DNA of 64,000 nucleotides from Chryseolinea soli (GCF_003589925.1 NZ_CP032382.1:2852001-2916000), one strand, 5' to 3'. Numbered from the stretch's first letter, positions 17,500-26,908 are shown. Notes: generated from the sequence alone by a model not told the origin. A program made the numbers and translations.

Positions 17500-19374
17500 A
17501 TGTGTGGAATTGCCGTTGTGTTGAGTAAAAACGCAGGAGGGGCTCGGGATATTGAACCCATGATCGCGCAGCTTCGTCACCGTGGTCCCGATGCCGAATC
17601 GACCTGGCTGTCCGACGACGGCAAGGTGGCGTTAGGTCACACCCGTCTCAGCGTGATCGATCTTTCCGAAACGGCCAACCAACCCATGGTGTCCCTGGAT
17701 GGACGATACATCATTGTCTTCAACGGCGAGATCTATAATTTCAAGACGATCCGGGAGGAAATTGAGACCACGCATCCCCAAGTTAAATTCAAAACAACCT
17801 CCGACACGGAAGTGATCCTGCAGGCCTATGCGCTTTGGGGCGAGCAGATGATGTCGCGCCTGGGCGGTATGTTTGCGCTCGCCATTTGGGACACGGAAGC
17901 CAAAACGCTGTTCGTGTGTCGCGACCGGGTGGGCAAGAAGCCATTGTTCTATTATCACGACGATCACTATTTTATTTTTGCATCCGAGATAAAATCGTTG
18001 TTAAAGCATCCGGTCGTGAACGCCGCAAAGCATAGGCTCGACAACGATGCTGTTCACCAATTTCTGCACCTGGGATACATCCCCGAGCCCCGCACCATTT
18101 TCTCGTCGATCAAAAAATTTCCCGCCGGGTTTGCAGGCACCGTAAATGCCGATCTGGTGCTGGAGCTTAAGGCTTATTGGTCGATCGAAGAACAATTGCA
18201 TCCCCCATCCTCAACGGATGAAGCGAGCGTAAAACAAACCCTAAAGAGCATCCTGACGGAAGCCGTGCAACAGCGCCTGATCAGCGACGTGCCGCTCGGA
18301 ACATTTCTGAGTGGTGGAACAGACTCTTCGCTGATCACGGCCCTGGCGTCTAAAAGTTCCACCGGGCGACTGAAGACGTTCAGCATCGGCTTTACAGAAG
18401 GCAAGTTTGATGAAAGCGAATACGCGCGGCGCGTGGCATCACATCTTGGTACCGATCACCATGCCTATACACTTTCAGAAAAGGAGGCCGTTGGTATCCT
18501 GGAAACCTACCTCAAACATTTCGACGAACCCTTTGCCGACACCTCGGCGATACCCACCATGTTGGTGTCCAAGCTGGCGCGAAAGGAGGTGACGGTGGCC
18601 CTTACGGGCGATGGAGGAGACGAACTGTTTCAAGGCTACGGAGCCTATGATTGGGCGCAGCGTTTGCAAAATCCATTCGTCCGGCTTCTTCAAACCCCGC
18701 TGGCCTTTGGCTTGAGAAATTTCGGGAGCAGCCGTTTGAAACGCGTATCACATATATTGGAGAAAGTCGACAAAACGCGCATGCGCAGTCATATTTTTTC
18801 CCAGGAGCAATATTTTTTCTCCGATCGCGAACTGAGACAAAACGTGTTAAAGCATCCGGCCTCTTATACATCATTTGTTTACGATGATCTGCAGGTTGAC
18901 CAGGTGAAACTCACCGCCCGTGAACAACAGGCAATCTTCGATTTGAAATTTTATTTGAAAGACGACCTTCTTGTTAAAGTCGACCGTGCCTCCATGTTTC
19001 ACGCCCTGGAATGCCGTTGCCCGTTACTGGACCACCGTGTTGTTGAATTTGTATTCAACCTGCCACTTTCCTATAAAGTGCGCGGCAATGTGCGCAAATG
19101 GATCTTGAAGGAAATATTGGGCGATTATTTGCCGGCAGAGTTGGTGCACCGTCCAAAATGGGGCTTTAGCATTCCCCTGGCGAGCTGGCTGAAGAACGAA
19201 CTCCGCTATTTGATAGACGACTATCTGGACAAACCGGGTATCGAGACGGCAGGCCTGGTGGAATATGATCACGTAAAGAAATTGAAGGAAGCTTTCTTGA
19301 ATGGAAACGATTACCTCTATAACCGTCTCTGGACCTTGATCGTCATTCACAAATGGCTTCGCGAAAACGCATGA
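17500..19374 (+). CDS. asnB: Asparagine synthase (glutamine-hydrolysing) / AsnB-type amidotransferase
   Basis: In the 624-residue product, the initiator Met is followed by Cys2, Gly3 and Ile4, the class II glutamine amidotransferase nucleophile. RHRGPDAES and FNGEIYNF complete the glutaminase domain (1-210). The synthetase domain has the PP-motif LSGGTDSSLI near residue 269 and GDGGDELFQGY. The length fits AsnB. In polysaccharide loci such enzymes often amidate uronic acids or related residues instead of making free asparagine, and the location favours that, but the sequence alone does not decide. It overlaps the next gene by 4 nt. Confidence 0.9.
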   Translation: MCGIAVVLSKNAGGARDIEPMIAQLRHRGPDAESTWLSDDGKVALGHTRLSVIDLSETANQPMVSLDGRYIIVFNGEIYNFKTIREEIETTHPQVKFKTTSDTEVILQAYALWGEQMMSRLGGMFALAIWDTEAKTLFVCRDRVGKKPLFYYHDDHYFIFASEIKSLLKHPVVNAAKHRLDNDAVHQFLHLGYIPEPRTIFSSIKKFPAGFAGTVNADLVLELKAYWSIEEQLHPPSSTDEASVKQTLKSILTEAVQQRLISDVPLGTFLSGGTDSSLITALASKSSTGRLKTFSIGFTEGKFDESEYARRVASHLGTDHHAYTLSEKEAVGILETYLKHFDEPFADTSAIPTMLVSKLARKEVTVALTGDGGDELFQGYGAYDWAQRLQNPFVRLLQTPLAFGLRNFGSSRLKRVSHILEKVDKTRMRSHIFSQEQYFFSDRELRQNVLKHPASYTSFVYDDLQVDQVKLTAREQQAIFDLKFYLKDDLLVKVDRASMFHALECRCPLLDHRVVEFVFNLPLSYKVRGNVRKWILKEILGDYLPAELVHRPKWGFSIPLASWLKNELRYLIDDYLDKPGIETAGLVEYDHVKKLKEAFLNGNDYLYNRLWTLIVIHKWLRENA

Positions 19375-20534
19375 GCAAGGCCAACGTACTATATCTTTCC
19401 TATGACGGCCTCACCGATCCCCTCGGACAATCGCAAGTGTTGCCTTACCTCTGTGGCCTGGCAGATGAATATTCCATCACGGTGGTGACGTTCGATAAAC
19501 CGGATCAATACGAAAAAAAGAAAAACGAACTGGAGGCCATTTGTCGTCAGTATGATATTCGGTGGATATCATTAACATACCGTCGCCAACCGCCTGTCGT
19601 CTCCACCGTGTGGGCATTGATGAAACTGCGACGCCTGGCGGATCGTTTGCATCGTGAAAAAAAAATAGACATCGTGCATTGCCGCAGCTATCTCACGGCG
19701 CTGGTGGGATTGGGATTGAAACACACGCAGGGTGTGAAATTTATTTTCGACATGCGCGGTTTTTGGGCCGATGAGCGTGTAGAAGGTGGGTTGTGGAATC
19801 GCAACAACCCGGTATTCAATGCCATCTATCGTTTCTTTAAGCAAAAAGAAAAAGTATTTCTGACGGAAGCCGACCACACCATTTCGCTGACCGAAAATGC
19901 CCGCCGGGAAATTCTCTCCTGGAATCTAAACCCGGCGCCGATCACCGTCATTCCTACGTGTGTCGACATGACGTTGTTTGATCCGGCAAAGCTCACGGAA
20001 ACCCAAAAACGGGAGAAGCGATCAGCCTTGGGAATTGCACCGGGCGACTTTGTGCTGCTCTACCTGGGTTCGTGGGGTACGTGGTATATGACAAACGATA
20101 TGCTGGCTTTTTTCACGGCCTTGAAAGCGCAAAAGTCAAACGCCAAGTTTCTCATCATCACACAAGACAAGATCGACCTTCACCAATATCCGCACCGCGA
20201 AGACGTGATCATGAGACCAGCAGCGCGACCGGAGGTTCCGCTCTACATCGGCTTGTCCGACGCAGCCATTTTCTTTATCCTTCCGTCTTTTTCAAAGAAA
20301 GCCTCATCGGCAACAAAGATGGGCGAGATCATGGCCATGAATGTCCCCGTGATCACCAACCCGGGCTGGGGCGATGCCGAAAGCATTATCCGCAAAGCCG
20401 GAGGATACCTGGCCGACGGGCCGTTCCCATTCGAAAGCCTGGCGCCCGTTCAATCGCGGGACTATTGCGAGCAGTACCTTAGTTTGAAGCAGGGTGTGCT
20501 GACCTATAAGTCGGTTTATAAAAAACTCTTGTGA
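19371..20534 (+). CDS. GT4 family glycosyltransferase
   Basis: The 387-residue product has a GT-B fold: VLYLSYDGLTDPLGQSQVLPYL, IVHCRSYLTALVG, KFIFDMRGFWADERVEGG, DHTISLTENARREIL, IPTCVD and FFILPSFSKKASSATKMGEIMAMNVPVITN, where the usual GT4 E-x7-E loop is replaced by S/K-rich residues. Start 19371 makes an ATGA overlap with asnB. It closes the polysaccharide locus. The donor is unknown; the changed donor loop suggests a non-standard GT4 subgroup. Confidence 0.85.
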   Translation: MSKANVLYLSYDGLTDPLGQSQVLPYLCGLADEYSITVVTFDKPDQYEKKKNELEAICRQYDIRWISLTYRRQPPVVSTVWALMKLRRLADRLHREKKIDIVHCRSYLTALVGLGLKHTQGVKFIFDMRGFWADERVEGGLWNRNNPVFNAIYRFFKQKEKVFLTEADHTISLTENARREILSWNLNPAPITVIPTCVDMTLFDPAKLTETQKREKRSALGIAPGDFVLLYLGSWGTWYMTNDMLAFFTALKAQKSNAKFLIITQDKIDLHQYPHREDVIMRPAARPEVPLYIGLSDAAIFFILPSFSKKASSATKMGEIMAMNVPVITNPGWGDAESIIRKAGGYLADGPFPFESLAPVQSRDYCEQYLSLKQGVLTYKSVYKKLL

Positions 20535-20684
20535 AAGGCGATCGTCATGAAAGGACTGGGATGGCCCCTGAATCTGGGGAGATATTTTCAAGTGCCTGGT
20601 GATCACCGTTTTGGAATTTGGGCTTTCCGGTAAGTTTTTTCCCTTTTTAAAATCACTTTTCTCAAAGGAAAAGGTAAATTCTGT

Positions 20685-20692
20685 TAATTTTG
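20685..20692 (+). promoter_or_regulatory. Candidate -7 box (TAATTTTG) ahead of the Lrp-family gene
   Basis: TAATTTTG matches TAnnTTTG and lies 42 nt upstream of the ATG at 20734. No convincing TTG was found at the right distance upstream, so support is weak. The surrounding 20535-20733 gap holds nothing else recognisable. Confidence 0.25.
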
Positions 20693-20733
20693 GCCAAATT
20701 TTATTTGGAGACGAACCCTCGTAAAGACATACT

Positions 20734-21210
20734 ATGAAACCTGTGAAATTAGACGGTACCGATCGCAAGATCCTGGAGATCCTTCAGGCCAACTCGAACA
20801 TTACCAACGCCCAGCTCGCCAAAGAAATAGGCCTGTCGCCCGCACCCACCCTGGAGCGTGTGAACAAGCTGGAGACCAGCGGGGTCATCAAAAGCTATCA
20901 TGCCGTTATCGATCCGGGAAGCGTGGGCATCGGTGTCAGCACCTTTGTAATGGCTACCCTGAAAGGTCACAATAAAGAAAACATCGAAAAATTCATCAAA
21001 GCCATCAAGGGCATCGACGAAGTGGTGGAGTGTCACCACATCACGGGCGCGGGCGACTTTATTCTCAAGATCGTTTGTGCCGACATCGCCGCCTATCAAC
21101 AGCTGATGCTGGAGAAAGTATCAAACATTGAAGTGGTGGACAGCCTGCAATCCATGGTGATCCTTTCCACCTTCAAAGACAGCAAATCCATGCCGCTGCC
21201 CAACGCCTGA
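20734..21210 (+). CDS. Lrp/AsnC family transcriptional regulator
   Basis: In the 158-residue product, residues 8-60 are the winged HTH (DRKILEILQANSNITNAQLAKEIGLSPAPTLERVNKLETSGVIKSY), and residues ~70-150 the RAM/AsnC ligand-binding domain with GAGDFILKIVC. It is the standard length for an amino-acid-responsive feast/famine regulator, usually octameric. It lies 33 nt ahead of the phosphoribosyltransferase gene and may be co-transcribed with it and panB. Confidence 0.93.
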   Translation: MKPVKLDGTDRKILEILQANSNITNAQLAKEIGLSPAPTLERVNKLETSGVIKSYHAVIDPGSVGIGVSTFVMATLKGHNKENIEKFIKAIKGIDEVVECHHITGAGDFILKIVCADIAAYQQLMLEKVSNIEVVDSLQSMVILSTFKDSKSMPLPNA

Positions 21211-21243
21211 GAGGCTTTCCTTTACCATCATCTTTTTTAAACT

Positions 21244-21750
21244 ATGGTGTCAGAGAAAACATTGATCCTGGATGCGCGCCAGGTGCAGGAAAAGATCAAG
21301 CGCATGGCGTTTGAGATCTATGAGCACAACTTCAAGGAAAAAAACGTGGTCATCGCCGGCATCGACGGCCAGGGCTACATCCTGGCCCAACTCCTGCTGA
21401 AACATGTGCAGGAGATCTCTCCCCTGGAAGGCAAGCTCGTCAAGGTGTCGCTCGACAAACTTTCGCCCTTGCAAAGCGAAGTGACGCTGGATTGTGAGTT
21501 GAAGGACCTCAAAAAGAAATGCATCATCCTGGTGGACGATGTGCTCAACACTGGTCGAACGTTTGCGTATGGCATGAAGCCCTTCCTGAACATCGAAGTA
21601 AAGAAGATCGAAACCGCCGTGTTGGTAAACCGGAGTCACACTTTGTTTCCCATCTATCCGCAATACACCGGCTATGAGCTGGCCACCACCATCAAAGATC
21701 ACGTGGAGGTAAACCTGGGCAAGGAAACCGCCGTGTACTTACTGGATTAA
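21244..21750 (+). CDS. PyrR-like phosphoribosyltransferase-family protein
   Basis: The 168-residue product has the type I PRTase PRPP loop CIILVDDVLNTGRT near residue 97 and the IAGIDGQGYILA strand-loop. It is most like PyrR-type PRTases in length and motifs, which bind uracil/UMP and PRPP. Whether it is a regulator or an enzyme cannot be decided here. Identical 33-nt gaps separate it from the Lrp gene and from panB. Confidence 0.83.
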   Translation: MVSEKTLILDARQVQEKIKRMAFEIYEHNFKEKNVVIAGIDGQGYILAQLLLKHVQEISPLEGKLVKVSLDKLSPLQSEVTLDCELKDLKKKCIILVDDVLNTGRTFAYGMKPFLNIEVKKIETAVLVNRSHTLFPIYPQYTGYELATTIKDHVEVNLGKETAVYLLD

Positions 21751-21783
21751 CTCCCTAGCCCATTCCACCACAACCTCGAGAAC

Positions 21784-22602
21784 ATGTCTATCCACAAACC
21801 TGAGATCAAGCGCATCACGACGCACCAATTGCAGGAAATGAAGAACCGCGGCGAGAAGATCGCCATGCTCACGGCCTACGACTACAGCATGGCCAAGATC
21901 ATCGACGGCGCCGGCATCGACATCGTGCTGGTGGGCGATTCCGCCTCCAACGTGATGGCGGGCTACGAAACGACACTGCCCATCACCCTGGATCAAATGA
22001 TCTATCACGCTGCCTCGGTGGTACGCGCCGTAAAACGCGCGCTCGTGATCGTGGATCTTCCCTTCGGAACATACCAGGGAAGTTCGGTGGAGGCCCTTCG
22101 CTCCTCCATTCGCATCATGAAAGAATCCGGTGCCCACGGCGTGAAGCTGGAAGGCGGCAGCGAAGTGAAAGACTCGATCGACCGAATATTGAGCGCGGGC
22201 ATCCCTGTGATGGGCCACCTCGGCCTCACCCCCCAATCCATCTACAAATTCGGGACCTACACGGTCCGCGCAAAAGAAGAAGCGGAAGCAAACAAGCTCA
22301 TGGAAGACGCAAAACTTCTGCAAGAGTGCGGATGCTTCGGCGTCGTGTTGGAAAAGATACCTGCCTTGCTTGCTAAACAGGTTTCTCAATCACTCGTAAT
22401 CCCGACCATTGGAATCGGCGCCGGGCCGGATGCGGATGGTCAGGTGTTGGTGATGCAGGATATGTTGGGCATCACGAAGGAATTCAAACCCCGGTTTTTG
22501 CGGCGCTATGCCGATTTGCATACGGTGATCACGGATGCTGTGGCGAAATACATCACAGACATCAAGGCAAAGGACTTTCCGAACGAAGACGAGAAGTATT
22601 AA
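21784..22602 (+). CDS. panB: 3-methyl-2-oxobutanoate hydroxymethyltransferase
   Basis: This enzyme makes ketopantoate from 2-oxoisovalerate and 5,10-methylene-THF, the first committed step to pantothenate and CoA. The 272-residue TIM barrel has the family motifs [28 protein letters not shown] (metal-binding Asp), [18 protein letters not shown] and [10 protein letters not shown] (catalytic Glu), then [15 protein letters not shown]. The length is normal. It follows the PRTase gene by 33 nt and is terminated by a palindromic repeat beginning 9 nt after its stop. Confidence 0.96.
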   Translation: MSIHKPEIKRITTHQLQEMKNRGEKIAMLTAYDYSMAKIIDGAGIDIVLVGDSASNVMAGYETTLPITLDQMIYHAASVVRAVKRALVIVDLPFGTYQGSSVEALRSSIRIMKESGAHGVKLEGGSEVKDSIDRILSAGIPVMGHLGLTPQSIYKFGTYTVRAKEEAEANKLMEDAKLLQECGCFGVVLEKIPALLAKQVSQSLVIPTIGIGAGPDADGQVLVMQDMLGITKEFKPRFLRRYADLHTVITDAVAKYITDIKAKDFPNEDEKY

Positions 22603-22610
22603 ACTCGCCC

Positions 22611-22633
22611 TTGTTGGTGTTCTTCACCAACAA
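22611..22633. repeat. TTGTTGGTG hairpin element, copy 1
   Basis: Perfect 9-bp arms TTGTTGGTG / CACCAACAA surround a TTCTT loop, 9 nt after the panB stop codon. The whole 23-bp unit is the exact reverse complement of the core of copy 2 at 22723-22745. It may act as a terminator for panB and is one of four related elements in the window. Confidence 0.8.
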
Positions 22634-22721
22634 GAAAACCGGGCGACAAATATCGTCGATGGGAACTTCGTAAAGGAAGGGTGCTAATTAGGGACATCAA
22701 TAATACTTACAGGCAGCTAAA

Positions 22722-22746
22722 TTTGTTGGTGAAGAACACCAACAAA
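22722..22746. repeat. TTTGTTGGTG hairpin element, copy 2
   Basis: Perfect 10-bp arms TTTGTTGGTG / CACCAACAAA with an AAGAA loop, 15 nt past the phoH stop (minus strand). It is the mirror image of copy 1, so the two together form a long inverted pair around 88 nt. It probably serves as the 3' hairpin of the phoH-type transcript. Confidence 0.8.
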
Positions 22747-22760
22747 GGCGACGGCGATCG

Positions 22761-24098
22761 CTACAACAACTCGTTCGCCAAATTAGCCAACTCCGAGCGC
22801 TCTCCTTTTTCCAGCGTAATGTGCGCATACAACTCGTGATCCTGCAAGCGATCGATGAGGGTTGACAATCCATTACTTTGCGAGTCCAGATAAGGCGTAT
22901 CGATCTGATAAATGTCGCCTGTAAAAATGATTTTTGTGTTTTCGCCGGCGCGGGTGATGATGGTCTTCACTTCGTGCGGGGTCAGGTTTTGGGCCTCGTC
23001 CACAATGAAGCAGATGTTCGACAAGCTTCTGCCACGGATGTAGGCCAGGGGTGTGATCATAAGCTTTTCCTGGTTCACCATTTCCGTGATGCGCGAATAC
23101 TCCTTGTCCGTTTCGTTGTATTGGTTTTGGATGAACTTCAGGTTGTCCCACAGTGGTTCCATGTAGGGATTTACCTTTGATTTTATATCACCCGGTAAAT
23201 AACCGATGTCTTTGTTGCTGAGGGGCACGATGGGACGGGCCAGGTAGATCTGCTTATACTCCTTCTTCTGTTCCAATGCAGCGGCGAGGGCCAGCAACGT
23301 TTTACCGGTTCCCGCTACACCCTGTATCGACACCAGCTTGATCTCCGGCTTCAGTGCAGCATGGATGGCAAAGGTCTGCTCTGCATTGCGGGGCTTCACG
23401 CCATAGACGGCACGCTTCTCTACATGCTCCAACATTTCGTTGAAGGGATTGTAGTAGGCCAGGGCTGACTTTTTTCCGCTCTTTAAAATATAGTAGTGAT
23501 TCTTGACCGGCGCCATTTTGCCCAACAAATCGCCCGGTGGGCAATAGCCTTTTTCATAGAGGAGGTTGATCATGTTGGAGTCAACATCTTCCAGGATGGT
23601 CTTGCCGGTGTAGAGCGATGAAATGTTTTGAACCTTGCCCGTCGTGTAATCCTCCGATTGAAGACCCAGGGCCTTGGCCTTGAGACGCAGGTTCACGTCT
23701 TTGGAGACGAGGATGATCTTGCGGTCTTTCGCTTCTTTCTGCAACTGCAGCGCCGAGTTGAGGATGCGGTGGTCGGCCTTCTCTTCATTGAAGACCTTGT
23801 TGGCGTCGATGGTGCTCTTGGTGTCCATCAACACCTTGAACACACCTTTGCCTTTGCCGTTGATGGGGTTCCAGTTGTGGAGCATCTGGCCTTTGGCCAG
23901 CTTGTCTATGAGGCGGATGAATTCGCGGGCTTCGAAGTTTTTGGTGTCGTTGCCCTTTTTGAAGTTGTCGAGTTCTTCCAGTACGGTGATGGGGATGCCC
24001 ACATCATGTTCGTCGAAATTAAGGATGGAGTTGTGCTCGTAGATAATGACCGAAGTATCGAGTACGAAGATCTTTTTTTCCTTTTTGGTTTTGGCCAT
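22761..24098 (-). CDS. PIN domain-PhoH family ATPase/ribonuclease
   Basis: In the 445-residue product, an N-terminal PIN nuclease domain (KIFVLDTSVIIYEHN, EELDNFKK, ADHRILNSAL, ILVSKDVNLRLKA; metal-binding Asp and Glu residues) is followed by a PhoH ATPase/helicase domain with Walker A GVAGTGKT at about 260-267 and Walker B NICFIVDEAQNLTPHE. Proteins of this PIN-PhoH layout unwind and cleave RNA in characterised examples from Mycobacterium; here that is by homology. The start at 24098 (MAKTKK) gives the intact PIN strand. The transcript ends at the palindromic element 15 nt downstream. Confidence 0.92.
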   Translation of the reverse strand: MAKTKKEKKIFVLDTSVIIYEHNSILNFDEHDVGIPITVLEELDNFKKGNDTKNFEAREFIRLIDKLAKGQMLHNWNPINGKGKGVFKVLMDTKSTIDANKVFNEEKADHRILNSALQLQKEAKDRKIILVSKDVNLRLKAKALGLQSEDYTTGKVQNISSLYTGKTILEDVDSNMINLLYEKGYCPPGDLLGKMAPVKNHYYILKSGKKSALAYYNPFNEMLEHVEKRAVYGVKPRNAEQTFAIHAALKPEIKLVSIQGVAGTGKTLLALAAALEQKKEYKQIYLARPIVPLSNKDIGYLPGDIKSKVNPYMEPLWDNLKFIQNQYNETDKEYSRITEMVNQEKLMITPLAYIRGRSLSNICFIVDEAQNLTPHEVKTIITRAGENTKIIFTGDIYQIDTPYLDSQSNGLSTLIDRLQDHELYAHITLEKGERSELANLANELL

Positions 24099-24170
24099 GC
24101 GACACAAAGAACTTGGTTTACGAAATGTAATGAATGGAAATGAAAAGCGTGTAACTTTTGAGAAAAGTTT

Positions 24171-24854
24171 TTATGAAACTTTCCCGAACGCAATCGAGTA
24201 GACATCGCCCCGTTCGTGCGGCGACACCCGCAGCACGTCAGCCAAAACCAAGAGCACTAATTTTTTGGAAGCATAGAACCGCTTCAGTCCCGTGAGCACC
24301 ATGAACTCTTTGAGGGTGATGCGCTTGTGCTCGTCGAGGTATTTGATCAGGAACTGTTCGTGATCGCCATACCGGAACCCGATGTCCTTTTGGCGTTGCC
24401 GGCGCCGGATGATCTCCCGCACTTCGCGGCTTGCCTTGATGCTCTTGTCGTCCACCCGCACGAACGATTCCTTTGCCTGGTTGTCGCCAAGGAAGTAGTG
24501 GGGCCGGCGCTCGCTTTTGGCGATGTCGTATTGAATGACGGTGCGCTGGTTGCCGAGTGGGATCAGTGTTTCGGTAAGCGCGAGGGCGGGACGTACGCGC
24601 TTCAGGATCTCCTTAATAACATGCACGTCGTCTTCAGGATATTTCAGCCCTGGGATGGTGCCGTCGTCGCCGATGCCCACCAGCAGCGTGCCGCCTTCCG
24701 TGTTGGCAAAGGCGATCATTTCACGCGCGATCTTTTCGGGGTTAGAGGCCTTGCGCTTGAACTCCAGGGCAGCACCTTCACCTTTCCGGACAAGCTGCTG
24801 CAGAAGCTGAACCTGCCGGGGTTGAAAGGATACGGATTCCTGCGGCTTGTTCAT
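24171..24854 (-). CDS. AlbA_2/Schlafen-type putative DNA-binding protein
   Basis: In the 227-residue product, residues ~28-140 match the Schlafen AlbA_2 domain (EGAALEFKRKASNPEKIAREMIAFANTEGGTLLVGIGDDGTIPG), which binds nucleic acid and is often found with ATPases or helicases. The C-terminal ~75 residues are basic and helical (REIIRRRQRQKD), with a winged-helix-like end (HKRITLKEFMVLTGLKRFYASKKLVLLVLADVL). No catalytic motif is evident. It is 72 nt upstream of the PIN-PhoH gene, same strand. Confidence 0.82.
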   Translation of the reverse strand: MNKPQESVSFQPRQVQLLQQLVRKGEGAALEFKRKASNPEKIAREMIAFANTEGGTLLVGIGDDGTIPGLKYPEDDVHVIKEILKRVRPALALTETLIPLGNQRTVIQYDIAKSERRPHYFLGDNQAKESFVRVDDKSIKASREVREIIRRRQRQKDIGFRYGDHEQFLIKYLDEHKRITLKEFMVLTGLKRFYASKKLVLLVLADVLRVSPHERGDVYSIAFGKVS

Positions 24855-25026
24855 GGGCTATCTATGAATGTGTCTGGCTTCTTTGTGATAGAATAAAAAC
24901 GGAGAAGAAACCATAACCGAAAGGCCATCGGAGTTTATACGGTCAGGACGCTTCAGGCAAATGCTTTGCCGGGCATTGTGTTATCGAATTCAATTCATCA
25001 GGAGAACGGCATACGATCACTGGATT

Positions 25027-25257
25027 TCACAGCCACTTCGCATACAACTTCCTGGCCTGACTGTGAAATTTTACCCTGCCTGCCTTCAACTCTTCCCATC
25101 CCTTTTCGATCGCGCTTCTTTCTTCCTTTGTGATCTTATCCCACCAATCTAAATTCTTCTGATTTTTCATGAGCATTTTCACCCGGTCAAGTGCGGCCCC
25201 TTCCTCCAGCGAGAGGATCCACTCAATGAGTTTTAATTTTTCACCGTCGATGCTCAT
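25027..25257 (-). CDS. Orphan antitoxin-like addiction-module protein
   Basis: The 76-residue product ends with WWDKITKEERSAIEKGWEELKAGRVKFHSQARKLYAKWL, a layout common in small Bacteroidota antitoxins that precede RelE/ParE toxins. No toxin frame follows: the 172 nt downstream (24855-25026) hold only short interrupted frames. It is either an orphan antitoxin or a survivor of a decayed module. It has no HTH of its own. Confidence 0.65.
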   Translation of the reverse strand: MSIDGEKLKLIEWILSLEEGAALDRVKMLMKNQKNLDWWDKITKEERSAIEKGWEELKAGRVKFHSQARKLYAKWL

Positions 25258-25336
25258 AAAAAAACACCTTTCTTAAAAGTACAAAATCTGTTAAGAAAAT
25301 ACATCACGATGTCCGGTCAGAAGAAAAAATTGGGCG

Positions 25337-26851
25337 TTAAAACTTTCCGCCCAACGCTTCATCGTCATCGTCCTCGTCTTGCCCGGGTCGCGGCAGGGTG
25401 AACATACTGCTCAGCAGGTCCTTGAACTGAAGCCCGGCGGTTAGATTGTGTTTGCTGATCAGGCTGTACTCCGCCAGACCATGCAAGGCAAACTCCATCA
25501 AAAATAATTTCGATGCGGTGTCCTGATCCCTGTGAAACTCATTCACCAGGTCGAGCAGGCCTGGGATGGACTTCAGTTTTTGTTCAAACTCGGCCTGCCC
25601 GCTGTCGTGAAGCAGGTCCACGGTGTTGCCGTCACCAAACCAGTTGGCGACTTTTTTATACGGACTCTTCTCTTTTTGTTTTCGGAATTTATCGGGGTCG
25701 GGGAAGTAGTGAACGAATTGTGTGCGCAAGGCTTTGCCCACCAGGTTCTGTGCCACAATGCCCGGGCCTTCCTGTTCGCCTTCATACACTAGCTCCACTT
25801 TGCCGGTGATGGCGGGGACCACACCGATGAAATCGGAGATGCGGATGTTCACATTCTTCTCGTTGTTGAGGATGCTTCTCCGCTCGGCAGCGGCCACCAG
25901 GTTTTCATAGGCCGAGATGGTGAGTCGGGCCGACACACCACTCTTGGCATCCACGTATTCGCTCTTGCGCGCTTCGAAGGCGATCTGCTCCACCAGGTCC
26001 TTCGCGATCTCGTTCACCGAAACCGTTTGGCGCTGGATGTCTTTCAAGCGGGCTTCTTGTTGTGTAATGCGTTTACCGATCTCGAGTGTCTTCGGATAGT
26101 GTGTAATGATCTGGCTGTCGATGCGGTCCTTGAGCGGCGTAACAATGCTACCCCGGTTGGTGTAGTCTTCCGGGTTGGCCGTGAACACAAACTGAATATC
26201 CAAAGGCATGCGGATCTTAAAGCCGCGGATCTGGATATCGCCCTCTTGTAAAATATTGAAGAGCGCCACTTGAATGCGGGCTTGCAAGTCGGGCAACTCA
26301 TTGATCACAAAAATGCTCCGGTTCGACCGTGGGATCAACCCGAAGTGGATTACGCGTTCGTCGGAGTAAGGCAGTTTGAGCGTGGCGGCCTTGATCGGGT
26401 CAACATCACCGATGAGGTCGGCAATGGAAACATCCGGCGTGGCCAGTTTTTCGGAATAGCGTTCGTCGCGATGCATCCAGGCCACCGGCGTGTTGTCGCC
26501 GAGCTCTTTCACCTTGTCTTTACCATAGCGCGAGAACGGTGCCAAGGGATCGTCGTTCAATTCGGAGCCTTCGATGATGGGCACATACTCGTCCAGCAAG
26601 TGGACCATGAGCCGGGCCAGGCGCGTCTTGGCTTGTCCACGCAAGCCCAGCAGGTTGATGTCGTGGCCGGCAAGGATGGCGCGTTCGAGATCGGGGATCA
26701 CGGTTTCTTCGTAACCCCAGATGCCCGCAAATACCGTTTCCTTTTTTCGAAGCCGCGCGATCAGGTTTTCGCGCAACTCTTCTTTGATCGACCGGGGTTC
26801 GTAGCCGGCCTGCTTTAGCTGACCCAGCGTGTTAATCTTTGAATGATCCAT
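25337..26851 (-). CDS. MoxR/ChlI-like AAA+ ATPase
   Basis: The 504-residue product is related to the Mg-chelatase subunit I / MoxR clade of AAA+ ATPases. The nucleotide site near residues 69-76 reads GLRGQAKT, with Ala where the usual P-loop has Gly before Lys. A sensor or Walker B-like region is NRSIFVINELPDLQARIQVALFNILQEGDIQ, and MPLDIQFVFTANPEDYTNRG follows. It pairs with the VWA gene 57 nt upstream, as in other MoxR-VWA systems thought to act as chaperones that insert metals or assemble complexes. No other chelatase gene is present, so tetrapyrrole work is unlikely. Confidence 0.85.
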   Translation of the reverse strand: MDHSKINTLGQLKQAGYEPRSIKEELRENLIARLRKKETVFAGIWGYEETVIPDLERAILAGHDINLLGLRGQAKTRLARLMVHLLDEYVPIIEGSELNDDPLAPFSRYGKDKVKELGDNTPVAWMHRDERYSEKLATPDVSIADLIGDVDPIKAATLKLPYSDERVIHFGLIPRSNRSIFVINELPDLQARIQVALFNILQEGDIQIRGFKIRMPLDIQFVFTANPEDYTNRGSIVTPLKDRIDSQIITHYPKTLEIGKRITQQEARLKDIQRQTVSVNEIAKDLVEQIAFEARKSEYVDAKSGVSARLTISAYENLVAAAERRSILNNEKNVNIRISDFIGVVPAITGKVELVYEGEQEGPGIVAQNLVGKALRTQFVHYFPDPDKFRKQKEKSPYKKVANWFGDGNTVDLLHDSGQAEFEQKLKSIPGLLDLVNEFHRDQDTASKLFLMEFALHGLAEYSLISKHNLTAGLQFKDLLSSMFTLPRPGQDEDDDDEALGGKF

Positions 26852-26908
26852 TCGTGTGGTTTGATGTTTTTAAAAAATGAAACCGGAAATCGGGAGAGAA
26901 ATGACCGG

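Noticed and set aside
24855..25026. Searched for a toxin gene after the antitoxin-like gene
   Set aside because: Only short interrupted frames were found, with no RelE/ParE-like motif.
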